Shown here piece by piece: positions 22,230 to 31,551 of a stretch of 64,000 bases of DNA (the stretch's first letter is position 1; every line of letters begins with the position of its first letter). The notes under the pieces are model-generated. The model did no database searches. It had not been told where the DNA came from and saw only the letters and a list, made by a program, of their open reading frames with translations. The position numbers and the translations under genes were made by a program. Location of the stretch: NCBI RefSeq assembly GCF_030817175.1, contig NZ_JAUSYY010000001.1:372001-436000 (forward strand), given 5' to 3'. This DNA is from Agromyces ramosus. Lineage in GTDB: Bacteria > Actinomycetota > Actinomycetes > Actinomycetales > Microbacteriaceae.

Positions 22230-25160
22230 CTACTCTGCGGTCGGCGCCTCGGTCGCGGGCGCCTCGGTCGAGGTGCCCTCGGTCGAGGTGGCCTGGAGGA
22301 GTTTCGCGATGATCTCGGCCAGCTGGGCGTCGGCGGCACCATAGGCGGCCCAGTCGCCCTCGGCCAGCGCGGCCTGCTTGTTCTTCAACGCCTGCGAGGC
22401 CTGATTGAGCAGGGCCTGCACCTCGTCGTTCGGCGTGGTGGGCGTAGTGGGCGTCGTGGGCTCACCCTCGGGCGGCGTGGGTTCGGTTCCGGGCTCGACC
22501 TCGTTGTCGCCGGCATCAGCCCCGGAGTCGCCTCCGAACAGCACGTCGAGCGCGAGGTCGAGCGTGTCCTGGAAGGCGATCTGATCACCGAACGCGACGA
22601 GCACCTTCTGCAGCAGCGGGTAGCTCGTGTTGCCCGTGGACTTCACGTACACCGGTTGCACGTAGAGCAGGCCGCCGCCGACCGGCACCGTCAGCAGGTT
22701 GCCGTTGATCACGTCGGACTGGCCCTGCGCGAGGAGGTTCAGCGATTGCGACACGGTGGGGTCGCCGTTGAACTGCGCTTGCACCTGACCCGGGCCTGGG
22801 ACGCTGTCGTCCTCGGGCAGCGTCAACAGGCGGAGCTTGCCATACCCGTCGCTTCGCTCGCCGTCGGTGCTGCCGGCATCGGCATCTGCAGCGAGGTAGC
22901 CGCGCAGCACATTGCGGCTCTGGTCGCCGCGCGCCTCGGGAATGAAGGTCGAGTACAGCGAGTACGCCGGAACGTCCTGGCCCGGCATCTGCATCGTCAG
23001 GTAGTACGGCGGCTGCAGGAGCGTGCTCGCCGCCGGCGCCGTCGGATCCTTCGGGGTCGTCCACGCGTCTTCACGGGAGTAGAACGCGCTGGCGTCGGTC
23101 ACGTGGTAGCGACCGAGTACGGCCCGCTGCACCTTGAAGAGGTCGGCTGGGTAGCGCACGTGACTCATGAGCTCGCCCGACATCTCACTCATCGGCTTGA
23201 TCGTCGTGGGGAAGATCTTCTGCCACGTCTGGAGGATCGGGTCCTCGTCGTCCCACGCGTAGAGCGTGACAGTGCCGTCGTAGGCGTCGACGGTGGCCTT
23301 CACGGAGTTGCGGATGTAGTTGATCTCGTCGAACGCGAGGGCGGGGGCGAGTCCCTCGCTGTCGGCGATCGCGTCGCTCATGCTGACCTTGTTCGAGTAC
23401 GGGAACTGATCGGTGAGCGTGTAGCCGTCGACGATCCAGACGATGCGCCCGTCGACGACCGAGGGGTAGGTGTCGGAGTCGAGCGTGAGGTACGGCGCGA
23501 CCTTCTGCACACGCTCGATCGGTTCGCGGTCGTAGAGGATCTGCGAGTCGGTGCTCACCTGGTCGGACAGGAAGATCTGCTCGGACTGGAACTTCAGGGC
23601 ATAGACGAGCTTGGTGAAGACGTTGTCGAGCTTCGGACCGCCGTCGCCGGCGAATGTCGTCTGAGTCTGCTCCTCGTTGCCGCCGCCGGCCGGATAGTCG
23701 AGCTCGACGGGCGGGTCGCCTTCGGGGGCACCGACGATCGAATAGGGCGGCGAGGTCTCGCCGAAGTAGACGCGCGGTTCGAAGTCGCCGAGCGAACCCG
23801 TGGAGGGGATTCCCGATTGCAGGAACACGGGCTGGCCGTCAACTGAGCGCTGGTTGCCGGCGGCCGCGACGAGGCCGTACCCGTGCGTGTAGACGAGGTG
23901 CGAGTTGAACCAGGTCTCGGCGTCGCCGAGTCCCGAGAGCGCAACGTCACGCACCGCCACCACGGTGTCTTGCGTCGTGCCGTCGATCTGGTATCGGTCG
24001 ACATCGAGCGCCTCGGGGAACTGGTAGTACTGGCGGAATTGCTCGAGCTGCTGGAACGCCGGGCTGATGACGAGCGGGTCCATGAGGCGGATGCTCGCCG
24101 TCGTGGTCGCGTCGGCACGGAGTGCGCCCGGCTCGGCGTCGGTCTTCGCCTCGAACGGGATCTGCTCCACATCGGCCACGTCGTAGGCGTCGCGAGTGAG
24201 GTCGATGTTGCGCTGGATGTACGGGGCCTCGAGCGACCGTGCACTCGGGTCGACCTGGAAGCGCTGCACGATCCACGGGTAGAGCGAGCCGATGAGCAGG
24301 CTCGAGACGATGAGGAGCGCCGTGCCGACGAGCGGCAGGCGCCAGCGACCGATCACCGCGGTGATGAAGAACAGCACTGCGACGACCGCGGCGATGGCGG
24401 CCAGGATGCCGCGGCCGGGGATCGTCGCGTTCACGTCGGTGTACGCGGCGCCCGTGATCAGCGAGCCCGTCTCGGAGACGGTGGCGTACTGGTCGAGCCA
24501 GATGCTCACGGCCTGCAGCAACAGGTAGATGCCCGCCGTCACGGCGATCTGGACGCGCGCAGACTTGGAGATGACGACCTCGCGTCCACTCACGCGGATG
24601 GCGCCGTAGAGGTAGTTCGTCGCGATGACGAGCAGCACGGAGAGCAGTACCACTGCCGAGGCGAAGCCGACGATCGAGCGGTAGAAGGGCAGTTCGAACA
24701 CGTAGAAGCCCACGTCGAAGCCGAACTGCGGGTCGGTCGTGCCGAACGGCGTGCGATTCAGCCAGGCGAGGGTGAGTTCCCAACGACTCGACACCGAGAC
24801 CCCGGCGAACACGCCGAGCACCGCGGGGATGCCGTACATCGCAAGCCGGCGCAGCGGCTCGAACACCTCCTGGTAGCGATCGAGCTGCGAGTTCAGCTTC
24901 GCGTACACGGGCCGCGTGCGGTAGGCGAGCTGGATCGACGCCCACACGGGCACGGCCATGGCGACGAAGCCGATGGCGAACAGGACGAGGCGCGCGATCC
25001 ATTCGGTGGTGAGCACCGGGAGGTAGCCGAGCTGGTCGTACCACAGCACGTCGGCGTAGAGTCCGGTGAACACGAAGAACGCGATGACGAGCGCGGCCAC
25101 CACTCCGACGGTGATGGCGATCGGCGCACGGCGGCGCGAAGTCCTCGGTTCTTGCGGCAT
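22230..25160 (-). CDS. UPF0182 family large membrane protein
   Basis: A 976-residue protein of a family found in most actinobacteria and some other bacteria, with unknown function. It has seven or so membrane helices in the first 310 residues (starting RRAPIAITVGVVAALVIAFF). A large extracellular region of about 600 residues follows with family landmarks such as TRDAYDV, LPEDDSVPGPGQV and GNLLTVPVGGGLLYVQPVYV. The last 80 residues are a Thr/Pro-rich linker (PTTPTTPTTP) and an Ala-rich helix. ATG 25160 is used. An ATG 21 bases upstream is possible, and TAGGAT near 25208 may be the -10. It is next to the PDZ/Lon protease, as in M. tuberculosis (Rv3193c/Rv3194c, from memory). Confidence 0.92.
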   Translation of the reverse strand: MPQEPRTSRRRAPIAITVGVVAALVIAFFVFTGLYADVLWYDQLGYLPVLTTEWIARLVLFAIGFVAMAVPVWASIQLAYRTRPVYAKLNSQLDRYQEVFEPLRRLAMYGIPAVLGVFAGVSVSSRWELTLAWLNRTPFGTTDPQFGFDVGFYVFELPFYRSIVGFASAVVLLSVLLVIATNYLYGAIRVSGREVVISKSARVQIAVTAGIYLLLQAVSIWLDQYATVSETGSLITGAAYTDVNATIPGRGILAAIAAVVAVLFFITAVIGRWRLPLVGTALLIVSSLLIGSLYPWIVQRFQVDPSARSLEAPYIQRNIDLTRDAYDVADVEQIPFEAKTDAEPGALRADATTTASIRLMDPLVISPAFQQLEQFRQYYQFPEALDVDRYQIDGTTQDTVVAVRDVALSGLGDAETWFNSHLVYTHGYGLVAAAGNQRSVDGQPVFLQSGIPSTGSLGDFEPRVYFGETSPPYSIVGAPEGDPPVELDYPAGGGNEEQTQTTFAGDGGPKLDNVFTKLVYALKFQSEQIFLSDQVSTDSQILYDREPIERVQKVAPYLTLDSDTYPSVVDGRIVWIVDGYTLTDQFPYSNKVSMSDAIADSEGLAPALAFDEINYIRNSVKATVDAYDGTVTLYAWDDEDPILQTWQKIFPTTIKPMSEMSGELMSHVRYPADLFKVQRAVLGRYHVTDASAFYSREDAWTTPKDPTAPAASTLLQPPYYLTMQMPGQDVPAYSLYSTFIPEARGDQSRNVLRGYLAADADAGSTDGERSDGYGKLRLLTLPEDDSVPGPGQVQAQFNGDPTVSQSLNLLAQGQSDVINGNLLTVPVGGGLLYVQPVYVKSTGNTSYPLLQKVLVAFGDQIAFQDTLDLALDVLFGGDSGADAGDNEVEPGTEPTPPEGEPTTPTTPTTPNDEVQALLNQASQALKNKQAALAEGDWAAYGAADAQLAEIIAKLLQATSTEGTSTEAPATEAPTAE

Positions 25161-25239
25161 TGCTGACACTCTCGGCCTCATGTTCGGTCGGGACGGGATC
25201 GGGACTCCATCCTAGAGTCGCTCGCTTGGAATCGCCTGT

Positions 25240-26355
25240 TCAGGCCGCGGGGCACGACGGGTAGGAGCCCGTCAACTCGCCGTCGCCGAGATCTTCGACG
25301 ATCGTGCGTGCCTCGTCGAGAGTCTTCACGGCGAACACGGAGACGCCGTCGGGCACATGGCCGGTCACCTCGTCGCAATTCACCTCGGGTGCGAGGAACC
25401 ACTCGGCACCGGCATCCCTCGCCCCCCAGAGCTTCTGACGGATGCCGCCGATCGCGCCGACCGCGCCGACCGAGTCGATCGTGCCGGTGCCCGCGATGAT
25501 CTCACCGCCGGTCATCGCGCCGGGAGTGAGCTTGTCGACGATGCCGAGTGCGAACATCATGCCCGCACTCGGTCCGCCGACGTTGTCGAGCTGGAGCTCG
25601 ACCTCGAAGGGGAACTCATAGTGCATGCGGACCCCCACGCCGAGCACGGCGGTGCCGTTGCGTTCGACCGGCGTCACCTCGACGGTCTGCTCGACGCCGT
25701 CGCGTTCGATGACGATCGACGCCGGGGCATCCGACCCGTGCTCGCGGACCGCGTGCTGGAGCTCGCCGATCGAGTTCACGTCGGTGCCGTCGAGCGAGAG
25801 GATCACGTCGTCCTCTTCGATGACGCCGTCGGCCGGCGAGTCGTCGAGGAGTCCGACGACGGTGACCTCGCGGGTGAAGTCGATGTCGAGCTCGACGAGC
25901 GCGGCGGCGATCGCATCCTGCTGGGAGTCGACCATCGCGGCCTGGTTCTGCGCGTCGCGGTCTTCATCGCTGAGGCCGGGCGGGAAGATCGCCTCGACCG
26001 GCACCACGGAACGGGTGGGGTCGGCCCACGCGAGGAGCACCTCGAACCAATTCGGCGTCTGCCCCGGACGGCCGACCACCGAGACGGTGAGGAGGTTCAG
26101 CTCGCCGTCGGTGGGATAGGTGGTCTCATCGGGGATCTCGATGAGGGGCACTTCCTCGTCATCGCCGTTCTTCGCGACGCCGAGCGTGTCGTAGACGGGG
26201 CCCGGCTGCTCGATGACATACGGCGACGGCAGCAGCGCGAACACGACCGCGATCGCCACCGCGAGCGTGATGGCCCCCCAGCCGATGCGCTCGCCGCGTG
26301 AACGCCGATCGTGCCTGGCTGGGATCGCCGACGGCTCGTCGGTGAAGAGGGCCAT
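25240..26355 (-). CDS. Membrane-anchored PDZ/Lon-S16 protease (YlbL-like)
   Basis: A 371-residue protease with one N-terminal membrane helix (about 26-43), an extracellular PDZ domain (about 165-230, VVGLLDDSPADGVIEEDDVI) and a Lon-type (S16) proteolytic domain. The Ser-Lys dyad is visible as Ser263 (DNVGGPSAGMMFALG) and Lys308 (GGIRQKLWGARDAG). No ATPase domain is present, as in all YlbL-like proteins. It probably cleaves membrane or secreted substrates and may act with the neighbouring UPF0182 protein. ATG 26355 has GGAAGG upstream. It is divergent from the DUF2342 gene, with -10 candidates for both directions (TAGGCT near 26450 minus, TACGGT at 26483 plus). Confidence 0.92.
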   Translation of the reverse strand: MALFTDEPSAIPARHDRRSRGERIGWGAITLAVAIAVVFALLPSPYVIEQPGPVYDTLGVAKNGDDEEVPLIEIPDETTYPTDGELNLLTVSVVGRPGQTPNWFEVLLAWADPTRSVVPVEAIFPPGLSDEDRDAQNQAAMVDSQQDAIAAALVELDIDFTREVTVVGLLDDSPADGVIEEDDVILSLDGTDVNSIGELQHAVREHGSDAPASIVIERDGVEQTVEVTPVERNGTAVLGVGVRMHYEFPFEVELQLDNVGGPSAGMMFALGIVDKLTPGAMTGGEIIAGTGTIDSVGAVGAIGGIRQKLWGARDAGAEWFLAPEVNCDEVTGHVPDGVSVFAVKTLDEARTIVEDLGDGELTGSYPSCPAA

Positions 26356-26518
26356 CGTGTTCCTTCCGGGGCGACGGGACGTCGCCGCATGCGAGCGCCG
26401 GGTGCCGGCACTGTTCGCGAAGGGCGGACAGCCGGAACGCCCAGCCTAGGCCATTTCCCAGACTCGCGGCCGTGCCCCGGCGTTACGGTTGAGGGGACGC
26501 GACTTGGAGGTGGCGACA

Positions 26519-27895
26519 GTGGCCGATCGGGACGATGAGCCTGGCGACCGGAACCCCGAAGACGAGTTCCGCGAGATGCTCCGTGAGCTCCTCTCGGGCG
26601 CTGGAGGCATCGATCCGTCGAGCCTCGCAGGGGCGGCCGGCCTTCCCAACGACCCGGCGAGCCTCGCCGCCCTGTTCGGGCAGTTGCAGCAGGCGATGAA
26701 CCGCGGCGGCGACGGCATCGACTGGGACGTCGCCCTCCGCCAGGGCGAGGAGCGCGCGGCATCCGGCCAGCAGCAGATCACCGACGAGCAGCGCGCACGC
26801 CTCGACCAGGCGTTCCAGGTCGCGGCGCTCTGGCTCGATGAGGCCGTCGACTTCTCCGCACTGCCCACGACCCCCGAGCTCCTCACGCGGCGAGCGTGGG
26901 TGGCGGCGACCATGCCGATCTGGTCGCAGTTGGCCGAACCCGTCGCCCTCTCGATCTCCGACGCCCTCACGCGGGTCATGAGCGAGCAGGCTCCAGAAGA
27001 GATGCGCGCCATGATCGAGGGCGCGAGCCGAATGATGCGCGGCATCGGCGGCGCCCTGTTCGCCATGCAGCTCGGGCAGGTCGTCGGCCAGCTCGCGACC
27101 GAGGTCGTCTCGGGCGGAGACATCGGCATTCCACTGCTCGAAGACGGCCGCGCCGCGATCCTGCCGCAGAACGCGGCGGTGTTCGGCGAGGGACTCGACA
27201 TCCCGACCGATCAGGTCGAGCTCTACCTCGCGGTGCGGGAGCTCGCGCACGCCCGGCTCTTCCGCCACGCGCGCTGGCTGCGACTCCACCTCATCACGGC
27301 GATCACGGCCTTCGCCCGTGGCATCGACATCGACCTCGAGCGCCTCGAGCAGCTGGCCGAGGGATTCGATCCAGCGAACACCGAAGAGCTGCGCAACGCC
27401 GTCGTCAACGGCGCGCTCATCCGGCCCAAGAGCGGGGCCCAGGAGGCAGCGCTCGCCCGCCTCGAGACGATGCTCGCGCTCGTCGAGGGCTGGGTCGACG
27501 CCGCCACCGCCGACGCCACCGGCCGACTGCCGAAGTCCGACGCGATCGCCGAGTCCATCCGCCGCCGCCGCGCGTCGGGCGGCCCCGCCGAGTCGGCGTT
27601 CGCGACGCTCGTCGGTCTCGAGCTCCGGCCGCGCCGGCTGCGCGAGGCGACCGCCATGTGGCGGGCCGTCACCGAGGCGGTCGGCGTCGAGGCTCGCGAC
27701 GCGCTCTGGTCGCACCCCGACCTCCTGCCGACGAGCGAGGACCTCGACGACCCGAGCCGCCTCATCGCGCGCCTCACGGGCGCCGACACCTCGGAGTCCG
27801 AAGCCGACGACGAGTTCGACCAGGCGCTCGAGCAGCTCCTTCGAGGCGAGACGCCGGCGGCGCCCGGCGAAGACGGCGAGGAGCCGAAGGGCTGA
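26519..27895 (+). CDS. DUF2342 / zinc-dependent metalloprotease-like protein
   Basis: A 458-residue cytoplasmic protein of an actinobacteria-wide family annotated as putative zinc hydrolase with a degenerate HEXXH-like helix. Here the relevant segment is LAVRELAHARLFRHARWLR, near residue 240. The conserved core (LGQVVGQLATEVVSGGDIGIP, AILPQNAAVFGEGLDIP) is intact. Whether it is an active protease is not known. GTG 26519 is chosen because GGAGG lies 8 bases upstream. An in-frame GTG at 26510 is weaker. It matches Rv3195 in position relative to the PDZ protease. Confidence 0.85.
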   Translation: MADRDDEPGDRNPEDEFREMLRELLSGAGGIDPSSLAGAAGLPNDPASLAALFGQLQQAMNRGGDGIDWDVALRQGEERAASGQQQITDEQRARLDQAFQVAALWLDEAVDFSALPTTPELLTRRAWVAATMPIWSQLAEPVALSISDALTRVMSEQAPEEMRAMIEGASRMMRGIGGALFAMQLGQVVGQLATEVVSGGDIGIPLLEDGRAAILPQNAAVFGEGLDIPTDQVELYLAVRELAHARLFRHARWLRLHLITAITAFARGIDIDLERLEQLAEGFDPANTEELRNAVVNGALIRPKSGAQEAALARLETMLALVEGWVDAATADATGRLPKSDAIAESIRRRRASGGPAESAFATLVGLELRPRRLREATAMWRAVTEAVGVEARDALWSHPDLLPTSEDLDDPSRLIARLTGADTSESEADDEFDQALEQLLRGETPAAPGEDGEEPKG

Positions 27896-27997
27896 TCCGG
27901 TCCGAACGCCAGGCTGATCGGCTGGACTCTGCGGCCTGATCCGGCGGCCTGTGGACGGATGCACCGGCGAGCTGCGCGATTCGGGCATGCTCTCGGC

Positions 27998-28903
27998 ATG
28001 GCACCGCGCATCGACCCGAACCTTCCCCTCGTCTGGCGCACTCCGAACGAGCTGCAGCTCGGCGCCGCCGTCCCCCGCGTCGTGCTGACCGACCCCGGCG
28101 AGCTCGAGACCGGCCTCATCGCCGCGCTGCGGCACGGGGCGTCCCTCTCGACGCTGCAGACCATCGGCGGGGGCCTCGGCGGCTCCCCTGAGGCGGTGAC
28201 CCGGTTGCTCGACACCCTCGCCCCCGCGTTCGAGGCATCAGCAGGGCGAGCGGATGCCGCGACATCCGTTCAGCACGGCCGACGACCGCTCGTGGCGCTC
28301 GACGCCGACGACTCGACGTCCGAACGCATCGCCGCCAACCTCGCGGCCCTCGGCTACGCGATCGCGAGCGCGCGCGACGCGTTCATCGACGGGGTGCCCG
28401 CACCCGGGGTGGGACTTGTCGTGATCGCGGCGGCATGGGTCATCGCGCCCGCTCGGCACCTGCCGTGGCTCCGCCACGACGTGCCGCACCTCGCGATCGT
28501 CTTCGACGACACCGGAGCCCGCGTCGGCCCGCTCGTGGAGCCGGGCGTCGGCCCGTGTCTGCGGTGTCTCGACCTCAGCCGTCGCGACCACGATGCCGCG
28601 TGGCCGGTGATCGCCGCGCAGCTGGCGTCACGACCCGCCGCGAGTCGCACGGCACGGGCGGTGCTCGACGCTGCAGGCGTCGCGGCATCCGTCGTCGACG
28701 ACCGGTTGGCGCACGACGTGACCGCCCTCGCGAGTGCGTCGATCACCCTCGCCGGGCAGGGCGCGCCGCCGCAGCGCCGCGCGCATCGGCCGCATCCCGA
28801 GTGCGGGTGCCGAGCTCCAGGAGGAAGCGCGACGGCTCCCGCTCGCCTCGATGCCCACCGCGACGTGCCCAGCTCAGTTCGAGTCGCCGCCGTGCCCGCG
28901 TGA
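27998..28903 (+). CDS. E1-like / TOMM leader-peptide-binding-type protein, orphan
   Basis: A 301-residue protein resembling the cyclodehydratase-partner (E1/ThiF-fold, Ocin-ThiF) family that binds RiPP leader peptides. The Rossmann-like part starts at RRPLVALDADD (about 96). GPLVEPGVGPCLRCLDLSRRD supplies Cys187 and Cys190, and HPECGCR near the C-terminus supplies Cys269 and Cys271, together a likely zinc tetrad. No precursor peptide, YcaO or dehydrogenase gene is nearby, and the same position in mycobacteria (Rv3196) is occupied by a related protein. It is therefore probably a lineage housekeeping protein rather than part of a toxin cluster. The last 53 codons, including the CxC, overlap uvrD2 on the other strand. 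Confidence 0.75.
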   Translation: MAPRIDPNLPLVWRTPNELQLGAAVPRVVLTDPGELETGLIAALRHGASLSTLQTIGGGLGGSPEAVTRLLDTLAPAFEASAGRADAATSVQHGRRPLVALDADDSTSERIAANLAALGYAIASARDAFIDGVPAPGVGLVVIAAAWVIAPARHLPWLRHDVPHLAIVFDDTGARVGPLVEPGVGPCLRCLDLSRRDHDAAWPVIAAQLASRPAASRTARAVLDAAGVAASVVDDRLAHDVTALASASITLAGQGAPPQRRAHRPHPECGCRAPGGSATAPARLDAHRDVPSSVRVAAVPA

Positions 28904-30515
28904 TGCCGACGTAGAGCAGCCGCCGCTCCTCGTCGATGGCGTCGAAGCCCTTCGCATAGGCGATCGGCAGCATGCCCTCGTTGAGTCCGACGATGAACAC
29001 CTCGTCCCACTCGAGGCCCTTCGCCGAGTGCAGCGTCGCGAGGGTGACGGCCGACACGGTCGGCTCGTGCTGCGCCTCGGCGCGGGCCCGCAGGTCGTCG
29101 GCGAACATGCGGAACGTCGTTCCGGGCGGCGCGTCGTCGACGAGCCGGGCGATCGCGTTCAGCGACTCCCAACGTGCGCGCACCGCGCCCGGTCCCTCTG
29201 GCGCCTGGGCCGTCATGCCGAGCCCGCGCAGCACATCGCTCACCGACTTGAAGAGGGGCTCCCCCGCGATGGTGAGCGCGGCCGCCCGCAAGGCGTGCAC
29301 CGCCTCGCGCACCTCGGGCTGGTCGAAGAATCGAGCCGCGCCGCGCACCCGGGACGCCACGCCGACCTCCTCGAGCGCCCGCTCGAGGATCGCCGACTGC
29401 GAGTTCACGCGCATGAGCACCGCGATCGACTCGGGCGGGGCGCCGGTGTCGATGCGAGCCCTGATGCGGGTCGCGACGCCCCGCGCCTCGGAGAGCTCGT
29501 CGGCGTATTCGGTGATCGAGGGTTCGGCCGAGGGAGGGTGCTGCCGCTGCTGCTTCGACGGGGCATCCGAATCGATGACGGACTCGAGCCGCAGCGCGCC
29601 CGCCCGCCCGCGCATCAGCCGGTTCGCGAGCCCGACGATCGCGGCCGACGAGCGGTAGTTCCGCTCGAGTCGCACCACCGTCGCATCTTCGAAGCGCCGC
29701 TCGAAGTCGAGCAGGTACGTCGGGGTCGCCCCCGCGAACGAGTAGATCGTCTGGCTCGCGTCGCCGACGACGCAGAGGTCGCGGCGTCCGCCGAGCCACA
29801 GGTCGAGCAGCTGCTGCTGGGCGGGCGACACGTCCTGGTACTCGTCGACGATGAAGTGGCGATAGCTCTCGCGCACCTGCATGGCGACGGATGCCTCGGA
29901 TTCGATCATGCCGGCCGTCGCGAGCAGCACGTCTTCGAAGTCGAGCATGCGGCGCTCGTCTTTCAGGGCCTCGTAGGCCTCGACCAGCGTCGTGAACTGC
30001 TCGACGGTGAGATCGCCGGGTGCGCCGCGAGTGGCGAGCCGGGTGGTCGCGGCCTCGGGGCCGAGCGCGCTCACCTTGCGCCACTCGATCTCTGCGGCGA
30101 CGTCGCGAAGCGTCGGCGCGTCGACCCGGATTCGCGCGCGTTCGGCGGCCTGGCCGAGGAGCCGGCCCTTGTAGTCGAGGATGCGGGGGGCTGGACCGCC
30201 GACGACGATCGGCCAGAAGTGGTTCAGCTGGGCGAGCGCCGCGGCGTGGAACGTGCGCGCGGGCACCGCGCCCGCGCCGAGTGCGCGCAGCCGCCCCCGC
30301 AGCTCGGCCGCTGCACGCGCGGTGAACGTCAACGCCATGACGCGCGCCGGGTCGTAGGCACCGGACGTGACCCCGTAGGCGATGCGATGGGTGATCGCGC
30401 GGGTCTTGCCGGTGCCCGCGCCCGCGAGCACGCAGACCGGGCCGTTCAGCGCCTCGGCGGCGACCCGCTGCTCGTCGTCGAGGACGTCGAGGAGGGGGTC
30501 TGAGGTCTCGGTCAC
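28743..30515 (-). CDS. uvrD2: UvrD2-type superfamily 1 DNA helicase, lacking HRDC
   Basis: A 590-residue 3'-5' helicase. Motifs in order are: Walker A GAGTGKTRA (32-40), Ia VMALTFTARAAAEL, motif II FIVDEYQDVSPAQQQ, III GDASQTIYSFAGA, IV VVRLERNYRSSA, V TLHSAKGLEWDEVFIVGL and VI LLYVGITRARRRLEL. Mycobacterial UvrD2 has a further HRDC and tetracysteine domain. Here the protein stops about 30 residues after motif VI, so that region is missing. The GTG start shares a GTGA overlap with the nudC stop, so the two are translationally coupled. The 3' end overlaps the E1-like gene by 161 bases. Confidence 0.9.
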   Translation of the reverse strand: MTETSDPLLDVLDDEQRVAAEALNGPVCVLAGAGTGKTRAITHRIAYGVTSGAYDPARVMALTFTARAAAELRGRLRALGAGAVPARTFHAAALAQLNHFWPIVVGGPAPRILDYKGRLLGQAAERARIRVDAPTLRDVAAEIEWRKVSALGPEAATTRLATRGAPGDLTVEQFTTLVEAYEALKDERRMLDFEDVLLATAGMIESEASVAMQVRESYRHFIVDEYQDVSPAQQQLLDLWLGGRRDLCVVGDASQTIYSFAGATPTYLLDFERRFEDATVVRLERNYRSSAAIVGLANRLMRGRAGALRLESVIDSDAPSKQQRQHPPSAEPSITEYADELSEARGVATRIRARIDTGAPPESIAVLMRVNSQSAILERALEEVGVASRVRGAARFFDQPEVREAVHALRAAALTIAGEPLFKSVSDVLRGLGMTAQAPEGPGAVRARWESLNAIARLVDDAPPGTTFRMFADDLRARAEAQHEPTVSAVTLATLHSAKGLEWDEVFIVGLNEGMLPIAYAKGFDAIDEERRLLYVGITRARRRLELSWARRGGHRGEREPSRFLLELGTRTRDAADARGAAAARPARRG

Positions 30516-31465
30516 GACGTGGTCCACGGCAGGACCTGATGCTCCGGAGCGCCGATGGGCCCGCCGAACCAGCGCTCGAGGAGCCACCGTGCGATCGAGG
30601 TCTCACCCGGGAGGGTGATGTCGGCGAGCGCGCCGACGAGCTCGTCGCGGGTGAACCAGCGCAGCTCGAGGATCTCCTCGCCGTCGGGCGTCGCGGTCGC
30701 GGCTTCGATGCCCGACTCGAGCCTCGCGGTGAACCCGAGCATGAGGCTCGCGGGGAACGGCCATGGCTGCGAGCCGACGTACTCGACGTGGTCGACCGGC
30801 AGGCCGGTCTCCTCGCCGAGCTCCCTGACGACGGCGGCCTCGAGCGACTCCCCCGGCTCCACGAAGCCCGCGAGCAGTGAGAAGCGATGCTGCTCCCAGA
30901 GGGCGTTCGAGCCGAGCAGCACGCGGTCGCGGTCGTCGGTGACGAGCACGATCACCGCGGGATCGGTGCGCGGGAAGAGCAGGTTGCCCTCGCGGGTGCA
31001 CCGCCGCGCCCAGCCGGCCTGGGTCGGCTCGGTCGTCGCGCCGCACCGCGGACAGTGCCCGTGGCCCTCGTGCCAGTTCGCGATCGCGAGGGCCGCGGTG
31101 AAGAGCGCCGCGTCGCGGCCGTCGAGCGCGGCGGCCGCGTGCCGGAGGCCCTCCCAGCGCGCCGCCTCGGGTTCGATGCCGTGTGCCGCCGCCTCGTCGA
31201 ACAACCACAACTCGTAGCGCGCCTCGGTGTCGCGACCCAGGTAGCAGCGAAGCAGCGGAGCGGGCAGTTCACTCGGATGCCGCAGCTCGAGTCGCGGCGC
31301 AGAGCCGTCGACCCGCTCTTCGAGCAGCGCCGTGCCGCGGTGGAGTGCGACGACTCGTGCGGCCGGATCGGCGTCGAACGCCGCCTCGAATCCTGCGTCG
31401 CTGCGCGCTTTTGCGTCACGGTCGATGGCCGGTCGGGTGAGCGGCGGGAACGTCGGTTCGGACAC
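30512..31465 (-). CDS. nudC: NADH pyrophosphatase / NAD-cap hydrolase
   Basis: A 317-residue Nudix enzyme that hydrolyses NAD(H) and removes NAD caps from RNA. It has the NudC layout: an N-terminal domain, a zinc ribbon with Cys138 and Cys141 (CPRC) and Cys156, the YPR-like FPRTDPAVI, the Nudix box GFVEPGESLEAAVVRELGEE and onward (200-222), and the NudC signature SQPWPFPAS (232-240). The fourth zinc cysteine is not at the usual spacing (CTREG), as in several actinobacterial NudC proteins. It is the first gene of a nudC-uvrD2 pair and divergent from the phosphotransferase-like gene. Confidence 0.95.
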   Translation of the reverse strand: MSEPTFPPLTRPAIDRDAKARSDAGFEAAFDADPAARVVALHRGTALLEERVDGSAPRLELRHPSELPAPLLRCYLGRDTEARYELWLFDEAAAHGIEPEAARWEGLRHAAAALDGRDAALFTAALAIANWHEGHGHCPRCGATTEPTQAGWARRCTREGNLLFPRTDPAVIVLVTDDRDRVLLGSNALWEQHRFSLLAGFVEPGESLEAAVVRELGEETGLPVDHVEYVGSQPWPFPASLMLGFTARLESGIEAATATPDGEEILELRWFTRDELVGALADITLPGETSIARWLLERWFGGPIGAPEHQVLPWTTS

Positions 31466-31538
31466 GTGCCACCTCTCGCAGATCGGGCGGAGTCGGCGGG
31501 AAGGCGTGGCGGTCGCCCACCGCTCGGCGATGCCTGCT

Positions 31539-31551
31539 TAAGCTGTGTGCC
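31539..31551 (+). promoter_or_regulatory. Leaderless-type -10 before the phosphotransferase-like gene
   Basis: TAAGCT (31539-31544) is followed by 7 bases and ATG 31552. Confidence 0.6.

Noticed and set aside
22221..23846. 541-codon plus-strand open frame
   Set aside because: Antisense to the conserved C-terminal half of UPF0182, and low-complexity Arg/Val/Gly sequence.
27998..28903. RiPP/TOMM toxin biosynthesis cluster
   Set aside because: Only the leader-binding-type protein is present. No YcaO, oxidase, precursor or immunity gene is in the window, and the gene's neighbourhood is a conserved housekeeping block.
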